From contig NC_031796.1 of the NCBI RefSeq assembly GCF_001522545.3, forward strand, positions 2,017,620-2,081,619: 64,000 nucleotides of DNA, given 5' to 3'. Made by a program: the position numbers and the translations under genes. Each line of letters begins with the position of its first letter. The stretch's first letter is position 1. Origin of the DNA: Parus major. Lineage: Eukaryota > Chordata > Aves > Passeriformes > Paridae. Below, piece by piece: positions 38,196-50,255 of the stretch. A model generated the notes under the pieces. That model was not told the DNA's origin. It did not search any database and saw only the letters and a list, made by a program, of their open reading frames with translations.

Positions 38196-38435
38196 GGGCT
38201 CATCCTGGAGAAAATGGGTCAGGGGAACCTTTTCATTCTCTACAAGTGCCTGAAAGGAGGGTGTAGTGAGGTTCATCTCCCAGGTAGAAGGGATAAGACG
38301 AAGAGGAAAAGGCCTCAAGTTGTGCAGGGAAGGTTTCCATTGGATATTAGGAAATAATTCTTCATTGGAAGGGTTGTCAGGAATTGGATCAGGCTGCCCA
38401 GGACAGGGGTGGAATCTTCACCTGCAGCAGGATGT
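38196..38435 (+). mobile_element. CR1 LINE fragment
   Basis: The + strand matches the sense 3' part of avian CR1, with recognisable blocks such as 'ctacaagtgcctgaaaggag', 'gcctcaagttgtgcaggga', 'ggatattaggaaataattct' and 'caggctgcccagg'. It lacks both ends and is diverged. Confidence 0.85.
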
Positions 38436-40101
38436 TCTGCCTGGAGTGGGGGTGAAACAACTCAAACTTCAGCCAATTTGCAAAGCTGTCAGTGGGGAAT
38501 GGAGAAGGGAGGGATTCACAGTGTTTCTGGTGCCTGGCTCTTTGTCAAAGTTCACCATCCTGACAGCGAGATGAAAATGTGGCAGAGCTGGTGAAGTACC
38601 TGATGAAGGAACCACCAGGTGACATTACAGATATTTATTAACCTGCTGAGCTGACAGATGGCCTGGGCACTTCAAGAGCCCAGTCCCACCTTGTGACAGC
38701 AGATTCTCCTTAGACTGTGTGTGGAAATCCCTCCCTGGACTGGGGATGGCTCTCAAGCTCACTCCTTGGCTGAGTGAAAGAGTTATTGGTCTGGGTGAGC
38801 AACATCAATCTCTACTTCATAATAGTTTTGGCTTTAATGTAATATTCAATATTGTTTCAAAATTAGTGCACTACACTGTATTAGTAGTTATAGCTATCCA
38901 TACTGTGCAGTAAAAAATTCTGATGAAGATATTTTAGTCTAATCATTATCATAAATAATTAATTTCTATATTAATATACTTGATTTGTCATCCTTAATCC
39001 TGTGGGACAAAGCTGTGTAAAGTTTCAATTACACCTACATAATCCTTTAGGTATAAACTGCTGACAAAGTTTTGGACTACTTGATCCAGCAGCACCCAGA
39101 GTCCTTTCTGGTTAGGAGTTTAGAAAGCCAGGTGATCCTTTCTGCACCTCACAGTCATTTGTACCAGCCAGGCAGTAATGCCATCTTTTAAATTTGTGGG
39201 TTTTTTCTCTGACAGAAATGTCCTGTCAATGCAATCAATGGCCTTTTCTATTTCTATGTCACATTTGTTTTCAAAGGCTGGCTAATCAAATGTGAGCAAT
39301 TAATGTTCAGGGTGATTATTTGCCTTCCATTATTTTTTTTTCTTGAGATGTGGAGTGTGTGAAGAGTTCAGATGTGACACATAAACCAGAGAGCTGATTC
39401 TTGCTTATAAAGTATTAGCAACAGATTTATTCCATCATTGTAACACACACTGCCTGAGGTGTTTCTTCCCTAGACTTACATTTTATTTTTCTTAGTCACC
39501 AACTGAATTTTGTGCCTAATCCTCCTCCCCCTCCTGTGTCCATCCCTAAGGTTTAACTGTTTCCATTTATTGTACTGGTTTTAGAACCCCCAACCCTGAA
39601 TTTCAGCTGCATCCCCTGCAGCCCACAGCAGCTGTGCTTGGTGTAATGGAAAGCTCTCAGACAGAGATGCTGACACAGCCAGGATCAAATGACAAATGTC
39701 TTAGAAAGTGACACACTGAAAGCTGAAAAAACCCTCTCTGTACTATAGAATGGAGCATGAACAGACCTGCAGCTTTATAAAAATAATAACAAACAGCTGG
39801 ATGAAGAGCTCAGGTTCCTTAACATCACCATGAAATCAGCCCAGCTGCTCCTCAATACCCCTCTGCTGCTCGAGCAGGAATATCACAGTAAGGTGCTGAG
39901 TTTAGAATTTCCTATTGTTACCAACCCTGGAGCTGCTGCAATACCTCAGGAAACACAGAAATCCCTCTGTAAACACCTGAGCAGTCCCAGCTCAGCCCAG
40001 CAAAGCACATCCTCTCACTGCTCCCACCCTGGACAAACACCCTGTTTGTGCTTCTGCTGTTTCAGTAGCACACAGCACAGGCTCTGCACTTGGACTGAGG
40101 C

Positions 40102-40330
40102 TGTCACTGAAGCTGTGGGAGAGACAAAAAAACCCTTCAAGAACTTTTTTAGTGTTAAAAAATCAAGGTGTTACATTATTCCGGCCAGGATGTGCAACAG
40201 AAATCATTTCATCCACACAGAGCCTGGGCTGTGCTGAGAAAATCATTCCATGACACATGAATTTTATTAGATTTTTCAGATGCTTACAGAGAAATTCATT
40301 GCTTCAATGTTCATCTGTCCTAAGTTAGGT
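40102..40330 (-). mobile_element. LTR-like dispersed repeat, copy 1
   Basis: Similar by eye over about 200 bp to 43971-44200 in the same orientation: both begin TGTCAC, then share a TTTTTAGTGTTA block, a TGTGCAACAGAAAT block, CATCCACACA and a GAAATTCATTG-GTTCAATGTTCAT block. The end sequence and the overall form suggest a retroviral LTR remnant on the - strand. No flanking duplication could be identified, so the family and far boundary are uncertain. Confidence 0.5.
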
Positions 40331-40741
40331 AGTTCTCAGTATTTGGATTTTTATTGGATATGTGTTGGTGACATTGCACCTACCAATGGCAGCTTTGCTG
40401 TCCCTGCAGGAGCCTCTTGTTAATCTTGGAATCTCTGGAATTTTGAGCCTGTGCAGCTGATGAGGTTGTCAGTAAAGGCTCTGCCTTTGAAGTTTGTGTG
40501 ATCTTCCATCCAGCCTGACTTAGGCCAGAATCCTAATGAGGATTTTCCAAATCAGTGTGATCAACAAGTCTGCTAAAAGAGTGTGAAGCTCTGTAATTAA
40601 CCACCAGACTGCAGAGGGGTGCTGGGAACAGCAGAAAATGTGAATTTTGACTGGTAATATGCAGGCTGCTCTGCAATCCCCTTCCTGAGGTGTCCATCTG
40701 AGCATCCTGGCTGCTGCAGCTGTTATCCACAACACTGGAAC

Positions 40742-41070
40742 ACGGTCATAAGCTCTCCCCTAAGCCTTTTTTTCCCCCCCCCCCAAGAATTAAAACATTC
40801 AGTTCTCAGCCTTTCCTCATGTGGCAGCTTTCCAGGCTTTGGATCATCTTTGTGGCTCTTCTCTGGACCCTTTCCAACCTGTCCACATCTCTTTTTTTTC
40901 TTTATAGCAGGGATCAAAGCTGTATTCCAGGCATGGCCTGCTGAGTGTTGAGAGGGACAGTGAGAGCTCTGGCAGTGCTGGGGATGCTCTGCTTGATGCA
41001 GCTGTGATTTCTCTGCTGCACCAGCACTCTGCTCACTCATTTTCCTGCTCATCCCCCAGGAACCTTTCCA
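40742..41070 (-). mobile_element. CR1 LINE fragment
   Basis: The + strand reads as antisense CR1: 'cagcctttcctcatgtggca', 'ggatcatctttgtggctctt', 'ctctggaccctttccaacct', then a diverged 'gtattccaggcatggcctg' block. A run of Cs at 40773-40784 interrupts it. Confidence 0.85.
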
Positions 41071-43970
41071 CAGTTTGGAGGTTTCCTCATCCTCGTTAAT
41101 TTTGAGGCAAAAAGCATAGAAAAAGAAAGGTTCCCAGTGAGGCCCAGAACTGGATCTGGCATAATCAGTGCAGGGGAGATGTGATGTGCAGAGAAATCTA
41201 AATTACAGACATGGGTTATTGACCAAAGTTTGAAATGCACAGAATGTCCTCCTGGTAGGAAGTTCTCTTTCTCAAGCCTAAATATGTAAATCACAAAGGT
41301 TGCTTTTGTTCAGTCTCTTTTTGCAAGAGGATTTATGGTAGTTTGAGTTATTTACTTGTGGTTTGAATTTTGTGTTTTATTTTCAGGTTGTTGTATAAGG
41401 GCAATAGGATGGGAGATTTCCACCAGCTCACAGACCTTTACTCATGAGACTTGCCATGCTTTTCAAGTCTAAGTGACTTTCTCCAGTGCAGGTAGTCCCA
41501 GTAGGAAATGAAGTGTCTGGGTTGGTTTCTTGCACTTTTGTGGCCATCTGAGACACAGCACAGACTCTTGAGAGAACAAATTTGTATCATCTTGTGAATA
41601 AAACAGTCCTTTTAAGCATTCATGACAGCCACTTTTTATAATGTTCTGAATGAGAGAAGACATTTCAAGCACTCTGTCTACAGGAAGGAAGCAATTATTT
41701 TATTAGCACTTTGAGAAATTAACTTATGTGAATTATGGCAGAATAAGTTTAGCAAAATGCTATAATGTAAGAAAACAATTAAAAAGAGTTATATAAGGTT
41801 GGGTGGCTTCTTTATTCTGATAGAGTGTGCAGTTAATTGATTGTCACATGGCTATAATGTAGCAGGACAGCTGTGAGAGCAAATAGAGATCTCTGCTCAG
41901 GAGAGGAAGTGCAGAGAAAGGGCCAGATCTTGTAGGGAAAAGGGAATGAGCAGTGGGCTGTCACCCTCAGTTCCTTCTCTCTGTGCTGTGGAAGGAGAAT
42001 AGATAATAAGATAGATAATAGAGAATAGATAAGAAGAGAATTCTCACAAAGAGAATGATGGGGAGTTCCTCTGTCCTTGAGTTTCCACAGCCTGATGCTG
42101 CAGGATCACTCTTAGTGCTCCTCATGACTGCAGCAAGCAGAAAGGCTTCAGGGTTGGATTCCAGAAATAAGAGAAACAGAGAGGCTGCTCCTGGCAGGTT
42201 TGGACCAACTGAACTGTTCCTGATCCTTTCTGAGAGTTCTCAGCATTCTGTAAACCCTCTTGGCCTGTTGGTCAGACAGGTTTTTAAAGAAGCTGGAAGA
42301 AAATGATATCCTTTCTCATAAAGCCATTGCACTTTGTTTAGCACAAAGAGAAGCATGGAGCCAGGAAAGCAGCTGTGTTAGAGGAAAGGAAATGAAGCTA
42401 GAGGTACCAGTTACAAATCACTTGCATTATTGCTCTGAAGAGTCCTTTTCTTAAAATCTGTGAAGTCTTCACTTGCTGGTACTCACAGATTTTACACCAT
42501 GTAGTATCACCTCTTCTGCTTAATTTTTTAGCCTGGCTTGCAGCTTCACTGGGGTGCTTTCACTTCCCTGCACCACCATGAAACTTAAAAACAAATCCAA
42601 AAAAGCTCAGCTGGTTGGGTGTCACAGAGAACACCCCCAGGAGCAGATGAGGACCAAGAGTGCAGCTCTCCAGTGTCTGGGGCTGGCAGAAGAGATGGGG
42701 CAGGCACTGACCAGCAGGAATTCTGTCTGGATCTGGGTCAGCTGGAAACTTCTGTGCCTCAGTTTCTCACCTACAGAGAGCCAAGGTAGTTTGTTACTTC
42801 ATAAGAGACACACAATTAATTAGAGCCTGCAAAGTGCACCACAAAGGGGAAAGTGTTGGGTTAAATTCTGTTGCAGTGGAGGTTGTAGTAATTATAATTG
42901 CTGTAATTGCTTTCTTATGAAAGTTTGGCACCTTCATTTCTCTAATGGCAGAAATCACAGCAATTTCTCCTTAAATTCTATCTGTTACCCTGTAAAACAA
43001 AGGTAGTGAAAGATGCACAGGCCAAAACTCTGCAAAGGATTATGGAGCAGGGAAAAGGCTGGAATGGGATCATTCCAGCACGAAGAACAGGATGGAGCAT
43101 GGAGTGTGCATTGTTCAGGAGCCAAGAGGGAGTTGTACCTTTTTGCAAGGCATTTGAAGAAAGGCTTGTCTTGATTATCAATCTGTGTTTCCAATAGACA
43201 CAACCCCCCAGTCCTTCATGCAGGAAAACAAAGCAGTGAAACAAAGCAGTGAAGCATCAAAAGTGAAGAGTGTCAAGGGAGGACTCTTCAATGTTAGTCA
43301 GGTAATTTTTCACTTAAAAAAAAAATCCCTTAAAATATTATAAAATTAAAATTAAAATATTAAAGCTGATTTTGCTTTGGAAGTGGTGATCTCCAAGCTC
43401 CCCCTGTTTGCACAATGCTGGCTGGTATCAGGGTTTTGTGGGATTACAGGGATGACCAGAGGCAAACACAGAAATGAGAGGAGTGAAGTGCAGATTTTGT
43501 CAGGAGCACTTCTCCATGCAGCTGACCTGGGGCACTGAAATATAAAAACCAACTGAGGTAGTTAGATGGTAAAGAGGGTACTAAGTAATTAGCAAGCAAT
43601 CAAGACAGGAGAGAGGAACTTCACTTGTAGAAGAGTGTGCAGAGCCAGGGTACCAAAGCAAGACCCACAGCTGTTAGCAGGTACCAGCAACTTGGGCCAT
43701 TATGGTTGAAGTAACCACCAATAAAATCTAATCAATGAAATCCCTTTTAAGTTGGTTGGATCAGTGACCCAGAAAATAGCTCCCCTGCAGAAAAGGAAAT
43801 GATAGTCTATAAAGTGAGAACTCAATGGGAAAAATCTATTAAAGTGAGGGAGCTATAAGGAGACCTTTGGTGTTAACTGAAACCTTTTGGAAAGAAGCCA
43901 CAAAAAAACTCAGTGCAGATTTTTAACCCTGCAGCTGCTGCAGTGCCCAGAAGTGCTGAGGCTGTGATGG

Positions 43971-44200
43971 TGTCACCAAAACTGCAGGAAAAACAAAAAC
44001 TCTCCAACAATGTTTTTTAGTGTTAGAAAATGAAGGCATTACTTTATTCTGGCCAAGATGTGCAACAGAAATAATTTCATCCACACATTGTGTGGGTTGT
44101 GCAGAGAAAATCCTTCCATCACTCAAGGTTTTCACTGGATTTTTCTTGTACTTATACAGTCAAAACCCAGGGAAATTCATTGGTTCAATGTTCATTGCTC
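43971..44200 (-). mobile_element. LTR-like dispersed repeat, copy 2
   Basis: Partner of the repeat at 40102-40330. On the - strand it contains AATAAA (near 44041-44047) followed about 50-70 bp later by the presumed end ...GTGACA, an arrangement like the R/U5 end of an LTR. No primer-binding site follows the end, so it is treated as a separate fragment or solo LTR, not the edge of an intact provirus. Confidence 0.5.
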
Positions 44201-45690
44201 CCAGGTTCCACAGTTTGTAGGGTTTGGTTTCCTATTGATCCCTTCACCCTTGATGTTATTTCAGTTCTCATTCTTTGTTCATTTCTTGATCTTTTCCCAG
44301 ACCTGGTGTCTCTGCCCATGCCAGGGGTGATGTTTGATGTTCATTTATGGTTCTTATCTTTGTGTATCTTCTGTGCTGCTCTCATCTGCTGAGATGTTAC
44401 ACTCATCACATCTTGAGTGATGAAACAGTCCTTTGAACAGAAATATAAAATTCCTTTCCCCTGAAGCAAAGGTGACTAAATTTACCAAAACCAATTAAAT
44501 TTTGTATCATTTTCCAACAATGGGGTGGGAAGGATGCAGCAGCAGCACCTTTCAGACCCAGCTGAGGAGTTCTCAGAGTGGATTTTGGAGTATCCAAATG
44601 CTGGGAATTGAGCTCCAGGAACAGCCTCATCCCACCAGGCTTTGAGCTGATATTTCCCCTGGCCAAGCAGTGGATTCAGTGTGCCCAGAATTAACACTCA
44701 GCTCTTTTCTACCAAAGGAGATATTCAAACCCCAGTTAGCGAGGCATCCTGAGCCTGGGGCAGTGCAGAAGATGAATCTGATGGACACAGGAGTGCATTA
44801 TGAAGGAAAACACAAATTCAAAATATCCCACCCAACTAAATTTGGGAGGAAAAAAATCCATTTTTCATAGGATTCTTCTTTTGGTCCAAAAAACAGCTTT
44901 CTGTTGTTTACCTATAGACAGTATTGGCTGATTGTTAAGACTAGAAGACAAAAAAAAAAAATCTGTGCCTTTTTTTTTTTTGACATATCAGTGCAATTTC
45001 TGATATGTCTGAGAAGATAAATGGGAATCCAAAGTCCCTGGAATATAATTCAATAACAATAAAAGTGGGAAAAGCAACTTGAAACAAGTTATTAACACAG
45101 ACCTCCTGAAAATCAGAAAATTCAGAATATCCTCTGCATTAAATTCCAGCTAAGATTAATTTGATTCAATGACTTTATTATTTTTTAAATGCTAGGCCAT
45201 CCCCATTCATTATCCAAAAATGAAGAGAAATTCACTGATGCAAAATAAATCTAGTATCTAGGAAAATTTTTTATCCAGAGCTAGGTCTTGATAATCAATA
45301 TAGACTTCATTCTTGCATATAAATCACAGTAAAAAAGCTGAGACTATCCATGTAGAAGTAGAAATATCAGTCAAATGTGTTTTCACATCTTCAAAGTATT
45401 GGAAGTAATAGAGCAAATCTGCCCCCAGGGACACTTAGCCCTTTTTACCTTTATCTTCACTTGCTACCTCTGACTTTTTTTTATTCCATGTAGGAGGAAA
45501 AGAGATGGGAGGAAGAAAGCTTCTATGCAATGGAAGGCTGTGTAAAAAACATGTGTAACCTCTGCTCTTTTTAAAAGTGGTGAGAAGAATCCATGGGATT
45601 ACAATTTGAGAAAACTTTTTTTTCCAAAGAACCTGCCCTGGGAATGGAAGATCACTGAGCTGCAGGACCTGAGACATTTCTGCCTGGAGT

Positions 45691-45768
45691 AATCATTATA
45701 TTAAATCATTATATTAAATCATTATATTAAATCATTATATTAAATCATTATATTAAATCATTATATTA
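45691..45768 (+). repeat. 13-bp AT-rich tandem repeat, six perfect copies
   Basis: The unit AATCATTATATTA is repeated six times without error and followed by AA. Each unit contains a TAAT-free ATCATTA core that is palindrome-poor; no function is implied. Confidence 0.95.
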
Positions 45769-48700
45769 AAACTTCAGGTTCTGGAAGTCTGAAAACAGGA
45801 TCCTACCTTATTAGATTTTTACTTTCTTTTCTTTGAAAGCTGTTTAGTCCTCTTGTTTGGCCAAGAAGGAGTGAAGAGCCCATTTGGAGCACTCAGCATT
45901 TTCTGAGCCCCTTCTGGGCTCAAACTGCTTTGCCAGACAACCTGGTGTGTTCCATACTGAAAACCTAAAGACAGACAAACATAATATGTATTATATATGA
46001 AATTAATGTTAAATTCACTGTTTAAAAGCCATTTGAAGTCACACAAATGTGCCTCATACAACAATCCACCCTTGTTCTAGAGAAGTAAATCGTGTCTCCT
46101 TTTTTTGGCTCTGGATATATTTATGTGGGGCAAGTAACCTGATTGTAAATATTGATGAAGACACTTGTCCTTTCACATTTGACACCTTACATGGCTCTGG
46201 CCAAGAGGTGTGCCCTGCCTGGAGATGGGGAGGGGGCAGCTCTGTGTGCTTTGGGTGCAGGCTGGGGAGGTTTCTGAGCCCAAAGCACGTCCTGCTGCAG
46301 CTGCAGCCACTCCTGCACCTCTGCCAGATCCCATCCTTCTGTCTTCACCTTCTGTGTGAAGGGCAGCAGCAGTGTAAAAATTCCTCAGCTCTGAACTCAA
46401 CTGAAGTTACTCTTTCTTAGGAGCCCCTAAATAAAACAAGAATCCAAATTTTTGAAATAAACTGTTATTTTTCCTTAGAGTAGTTGTCAGCGTGTAAGAG
46501 TGTTTAGGGCTTGCTTACAAGAAAAAATAAAACAAACACGAATTTCTCAACCATTTCTGGCAATATTTTTAAAGAACCTACCAATAACTTCTGTTTGTCA
46601 GAGTTTTCAGTGTAAATTCATGCTAGTGAGTTGGCCAGATGTTTCTTAGGGGACTTTGCTGTCAGCTCATGTTATTGCAGCACTTTTCAGAGCACTGCCC
46701 TTCATCAGAGGCTGCAGTGGCTCCTTCTGAAAGCTGCAGAGGTGGTGGAGCAAGGGCCTGACAAAGCCCAGTGCACAATGGCAGAAACTCAGCAGATTCC
46801 TGCCTTGCTCTGAGCTTTCCCTCCTCCTTTTCAATGTCTGTGGTGACAAATTGTCCCACCCTGGATGCAGCACAGGGTGCACCAGTTAAGACCAGTGCCT
46901 GGTCTGTTGGTAGGGATGGAAAACAGTTGTTTGGACCATTATTCAGTCCTTTTTTTGCATTCCCTCTAACATCTGCAGTCACCCCAGCTCATCTTTCCCT
47001 CCTTCCAGAGCAAGAACTTTGTTCTCTAACAGTGAAGGCATCTCTTGCAGCAATCCCCATGCACAGCAGAACCTCACAAGCAAAGACAACCCCCTGTGGC
47101 TCCTCTTGTTTACTCCAGCAAAGAATGAAGTGATTAAAGAGGCCAGAACATACCTTTTCTCCCCAGGATACACAGGAGAGGCACAGCTGAATAAATACCC
47201 TGTGTTATTGCAGTCTGCTTGCCTGGGAGTTAAACTGCAGGTAGCAAAGAGCTCTGCCAAATGCAGCCTCTGCCAGTCCCACAGATGAGATTCCTATAAT
47301 CAAGAAGATTTATAAGGGCAAGGGAAAATTCCTGGAGCTCCCTGTGCTGCAGCTGGAGCAGGGAATATCTCAGCCTGATGCTCTCCTGCAGCACGTGCCC
47401 TGGGATGAAGGCTCTGGGATGCAGCAGAGATGATTCCACCCAGACTGGTTTGTGCCTTGGCAGCCTCCTCTGCCCTCCCACAGCATTCTGCACCCTTCTG
47501 TAACAACCACTCTTTTTCCTAAGAAGCTTTTACATGTTTTGAGCTCATATCTATGTGGAGTGTAAAGACACTCAGAGGGGACAGGAAGGTAAAGGGTTGA
47601 TGTATTTTCACTGAGCTGGCAGGTTAAGGTGTGTGTGAGTAAAACTTCAATAAGAAGCACAGAAACCCATGGAGAGGGGTTTTATAACCTCCACTCCTGG
47701 GATTGCAGCGATTTTTCTTTCTCTCCTTCAATTTCTCTGCCTATTTTGATAGACATTAGCAGAATAGAGATGATTTTTCTACTTTAAAAAAACCAAACAA
47801 ACCAAATCAGTCACTGCTTTCAGTGGGCACAAGAGTGGCTGCATCTGGTGTAATCAGAAACAGGCCACAAAGTTAGGAAAAATGAAGAAGCAGAGTCCTA
47901 ATTAGGGAAGAAACTGTGCTTTTTTTTTCCCCCATAGAAAACCATTATTGAATAGTTCTATTTTCATGTTCAACTTAACTGCTGAAGTGTGATAAAATGC
48001 TCTGAACTTGAAAACAGAGTAACTCTCCTCTAATCCTTTTCTAAAGTCCACAAAGAAAAGAAAGATGTTTGTTTCAGATGTCCTGCAAAAGGCATGGGGG
48101 GACCTGCTGAAGGCTGCACTGCACAGCCTCTGATGTGGGACCAAACTCCAGGTTCTTGACTGATGGAAAAGCATTTGCCTCTGTTTTTCAGTGAGCCTAA
48201 CTTGCTAACATGAGCTGGCTGAGTGAACACAGAGACTGCAACTGGGACAAATCCCAGCTTCCTCTGAAATTTCCAAACTATTTTTTTTTCCTGTCAGATT
48301 CCAGACAGATGAAATTTCCTTGGCATAGACCTATTCCATCTCTCCTCTGAATCACAATAAATCTCGACTTGCAGGGTAACTGATCAAGAGTGGGAAGAGA
48401 ACCTGGCTTTGTGTTCAGATACAGCCTCATCTGCCCACCAGCTTGTCTCCTCCCATGGCTCCTGCCTCTGCTACTTCTCATTTTCTGGAAAATCCCAATT
48501 TCAATTTGATTCCAAAGGTTGCTGGGTCCAATTGATACTGTTGTTTGTATGATAAGTGTAAAGAGTGAGTACATTCCTCAGGTCATAAATCATCTCAACC
48601 TGACCCCAATTAACTACAGACCCTGGATTTAATTTCTCTCAGTTCTCACCAGCCATAACAAATTAGGTCATTCTGTGTCAGTGAGACACTGGAGCAGACA

Positions 48701-49914
48701 CCACTGGGGATTCTGGTCCAGTTCTGCTGCAGGGAGAATGAGGGAGACAGAATGGATCATATCTTCCTTTGCTTTCCAGATAGCAGTCATGGCATTCTTG
48801 GCAGCATAGGTAAAGGATTTTCATAAGGATACAGGAAAACCACAGATCCGTAAGTTTTATTTAAATTTTGCTCCCATAAGAGAGTGAGGTGATCTCTGAC
48901 ACCTGTGGCTGCCTGCCTTGCACAAAATGATTCAGTTGTACCTTGTGCCAAGGTCTAGCACCCAGTCAAACTCATCATGAGCTCAGATTTGCATTTCAGA
49001 CACCCAAAATGTCCTTCCCTCTTGAAGGCTCTTTCATTTTCAGGTGGCACATGGCAAAGGCTGCATGGGACCTGTAAAAGAGACTGTGCTTTTGTTTGCA
49101 AAATGCACTGCTGTGGAGCTGATGGTCAACAGTTTCCTCAGGTCTGAGAGATTCTTCTGAGCTGGCACCACTGAGAAAGGTTCAGTTTTCTGTGGAATAA
49201 AACCTTTTTGAGCTCAGTGGGATGCTAGAAATTGAAAAGTCGTGGAGAGAGTGCTGAACCTGTTGTTCCTGAGGCTGAGATTTATGCTTTGGATTTGAAC
49301 AGGAAAATCTAAATGACTCTTTCTTATAATTCACTGCTTTCACTGTGTTGTTTTACCAACAACATTTATCTTGTTCTTTTAATGTTATCATAAAAGTGGA
49401 GTAACAATACAATAATGGTGAATAATCTAAAATTCCATCCCTAAGGAAGGCTAATCAGATCAGTTCACTAATGACAACCAGCATGAGAATTGAATTAATT
49501 CTTTTTGTTTCCAATTAAAACTACCTGCCTTTAACCCTGTTTTATACAACTGACTACCTCTCAATTGAGTAATGTAGTTTTTATTTGTGAAATCTCATAC
49601 TATTAAATGCAATGAGCTCATCCTTTTTCTTGGCGTCACCTCATCTTGATTCTGGCAGAGACACAAAGAAATTACAGCAGAGAGAAGACTGTAAAAAAGA
49701 GAGATCATTTTTCTCCTGAAAATAATGCTAGTCAAGTTTGCCCTGGAAGCTGTGAAGGAAAGTGAAAATTCAAGCCCAGTTCCATATTTAAAGTTATACA
49801 CTGATTACAAGTCCAACATTATTACCCTTGCATTGTTTTCCATATGGTGAGTTACATTTTTCCTACATATTCATGTGTTTAAAAGATGTCAAAGCAACTG
49901 CAACTAGAAGAGAT

Positions 49915-50035
49915 TATTTTCATTTGGAAGTGATTGTGACAACAATCACTGAGTCCAACCACCTGACATCTTCAGGGCTGACCAAAAATTAGAGCACATT
50001 ACTGAGAATATTATCAAGTGCACTGAAAGCTCCAG
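49915..50035 (-). mobile_element. Diverged CR1-like 3' fragment
   Basis: The + strand contains 'ttcatttggaagtgattgtg', 'gagtccaaccacctgacatc' and 'tcagggctgaccaaaaatta', recognisable as the antisense 3' portion of an avian CR1 subfamily. Boundaries are approximate. Confidence 0.6.
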
Positions 50036-50201
50036 AAAGTTTCAGACACAGCTTCCTCTGCAGCTATTCTCTCACCTAATTACTGCCTGAGAAATCCTCA
50101 CAGTGCACAAGGAGAAGCAGCTATGATGTGTAAGTAATGAGATAATGTGGGCCATATTTCATCTCCTGAAGAAGATCAGTATTGAAGCAGACAAGGACTC
50201 G

Positions 50202-50255
50202 GTTCTCCCAGTTCCCCCAGTTCTCCCAGTTCCCCCAGTTCCCCCAGTTCCCCCA
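50202..50255 (+). repeat. 9-bp tandem repeat GTTCCCCCA, six copies
   Basis: Six contiguous 9-mers alternating GTTCTCCCA and GTTCCCCCA. Translated it gives a Val-Pro-Pro run, which explains the open frame at 50145-50372; that frame is not a gene. Confidence 0.9.

Noticed and set aside
40102..44200. A full-length endogenous provirus bounded by the two LTR-like fragments
   Set aside because: No primer-binding site follows the presumed LTR end, no gag/pol/env-like frame lies between, and no matching target duplication was found.
45691..45768. CRISPR-like array
   Set aside because: Direct tandem repeats with no spacers, in a vertebrate genome.
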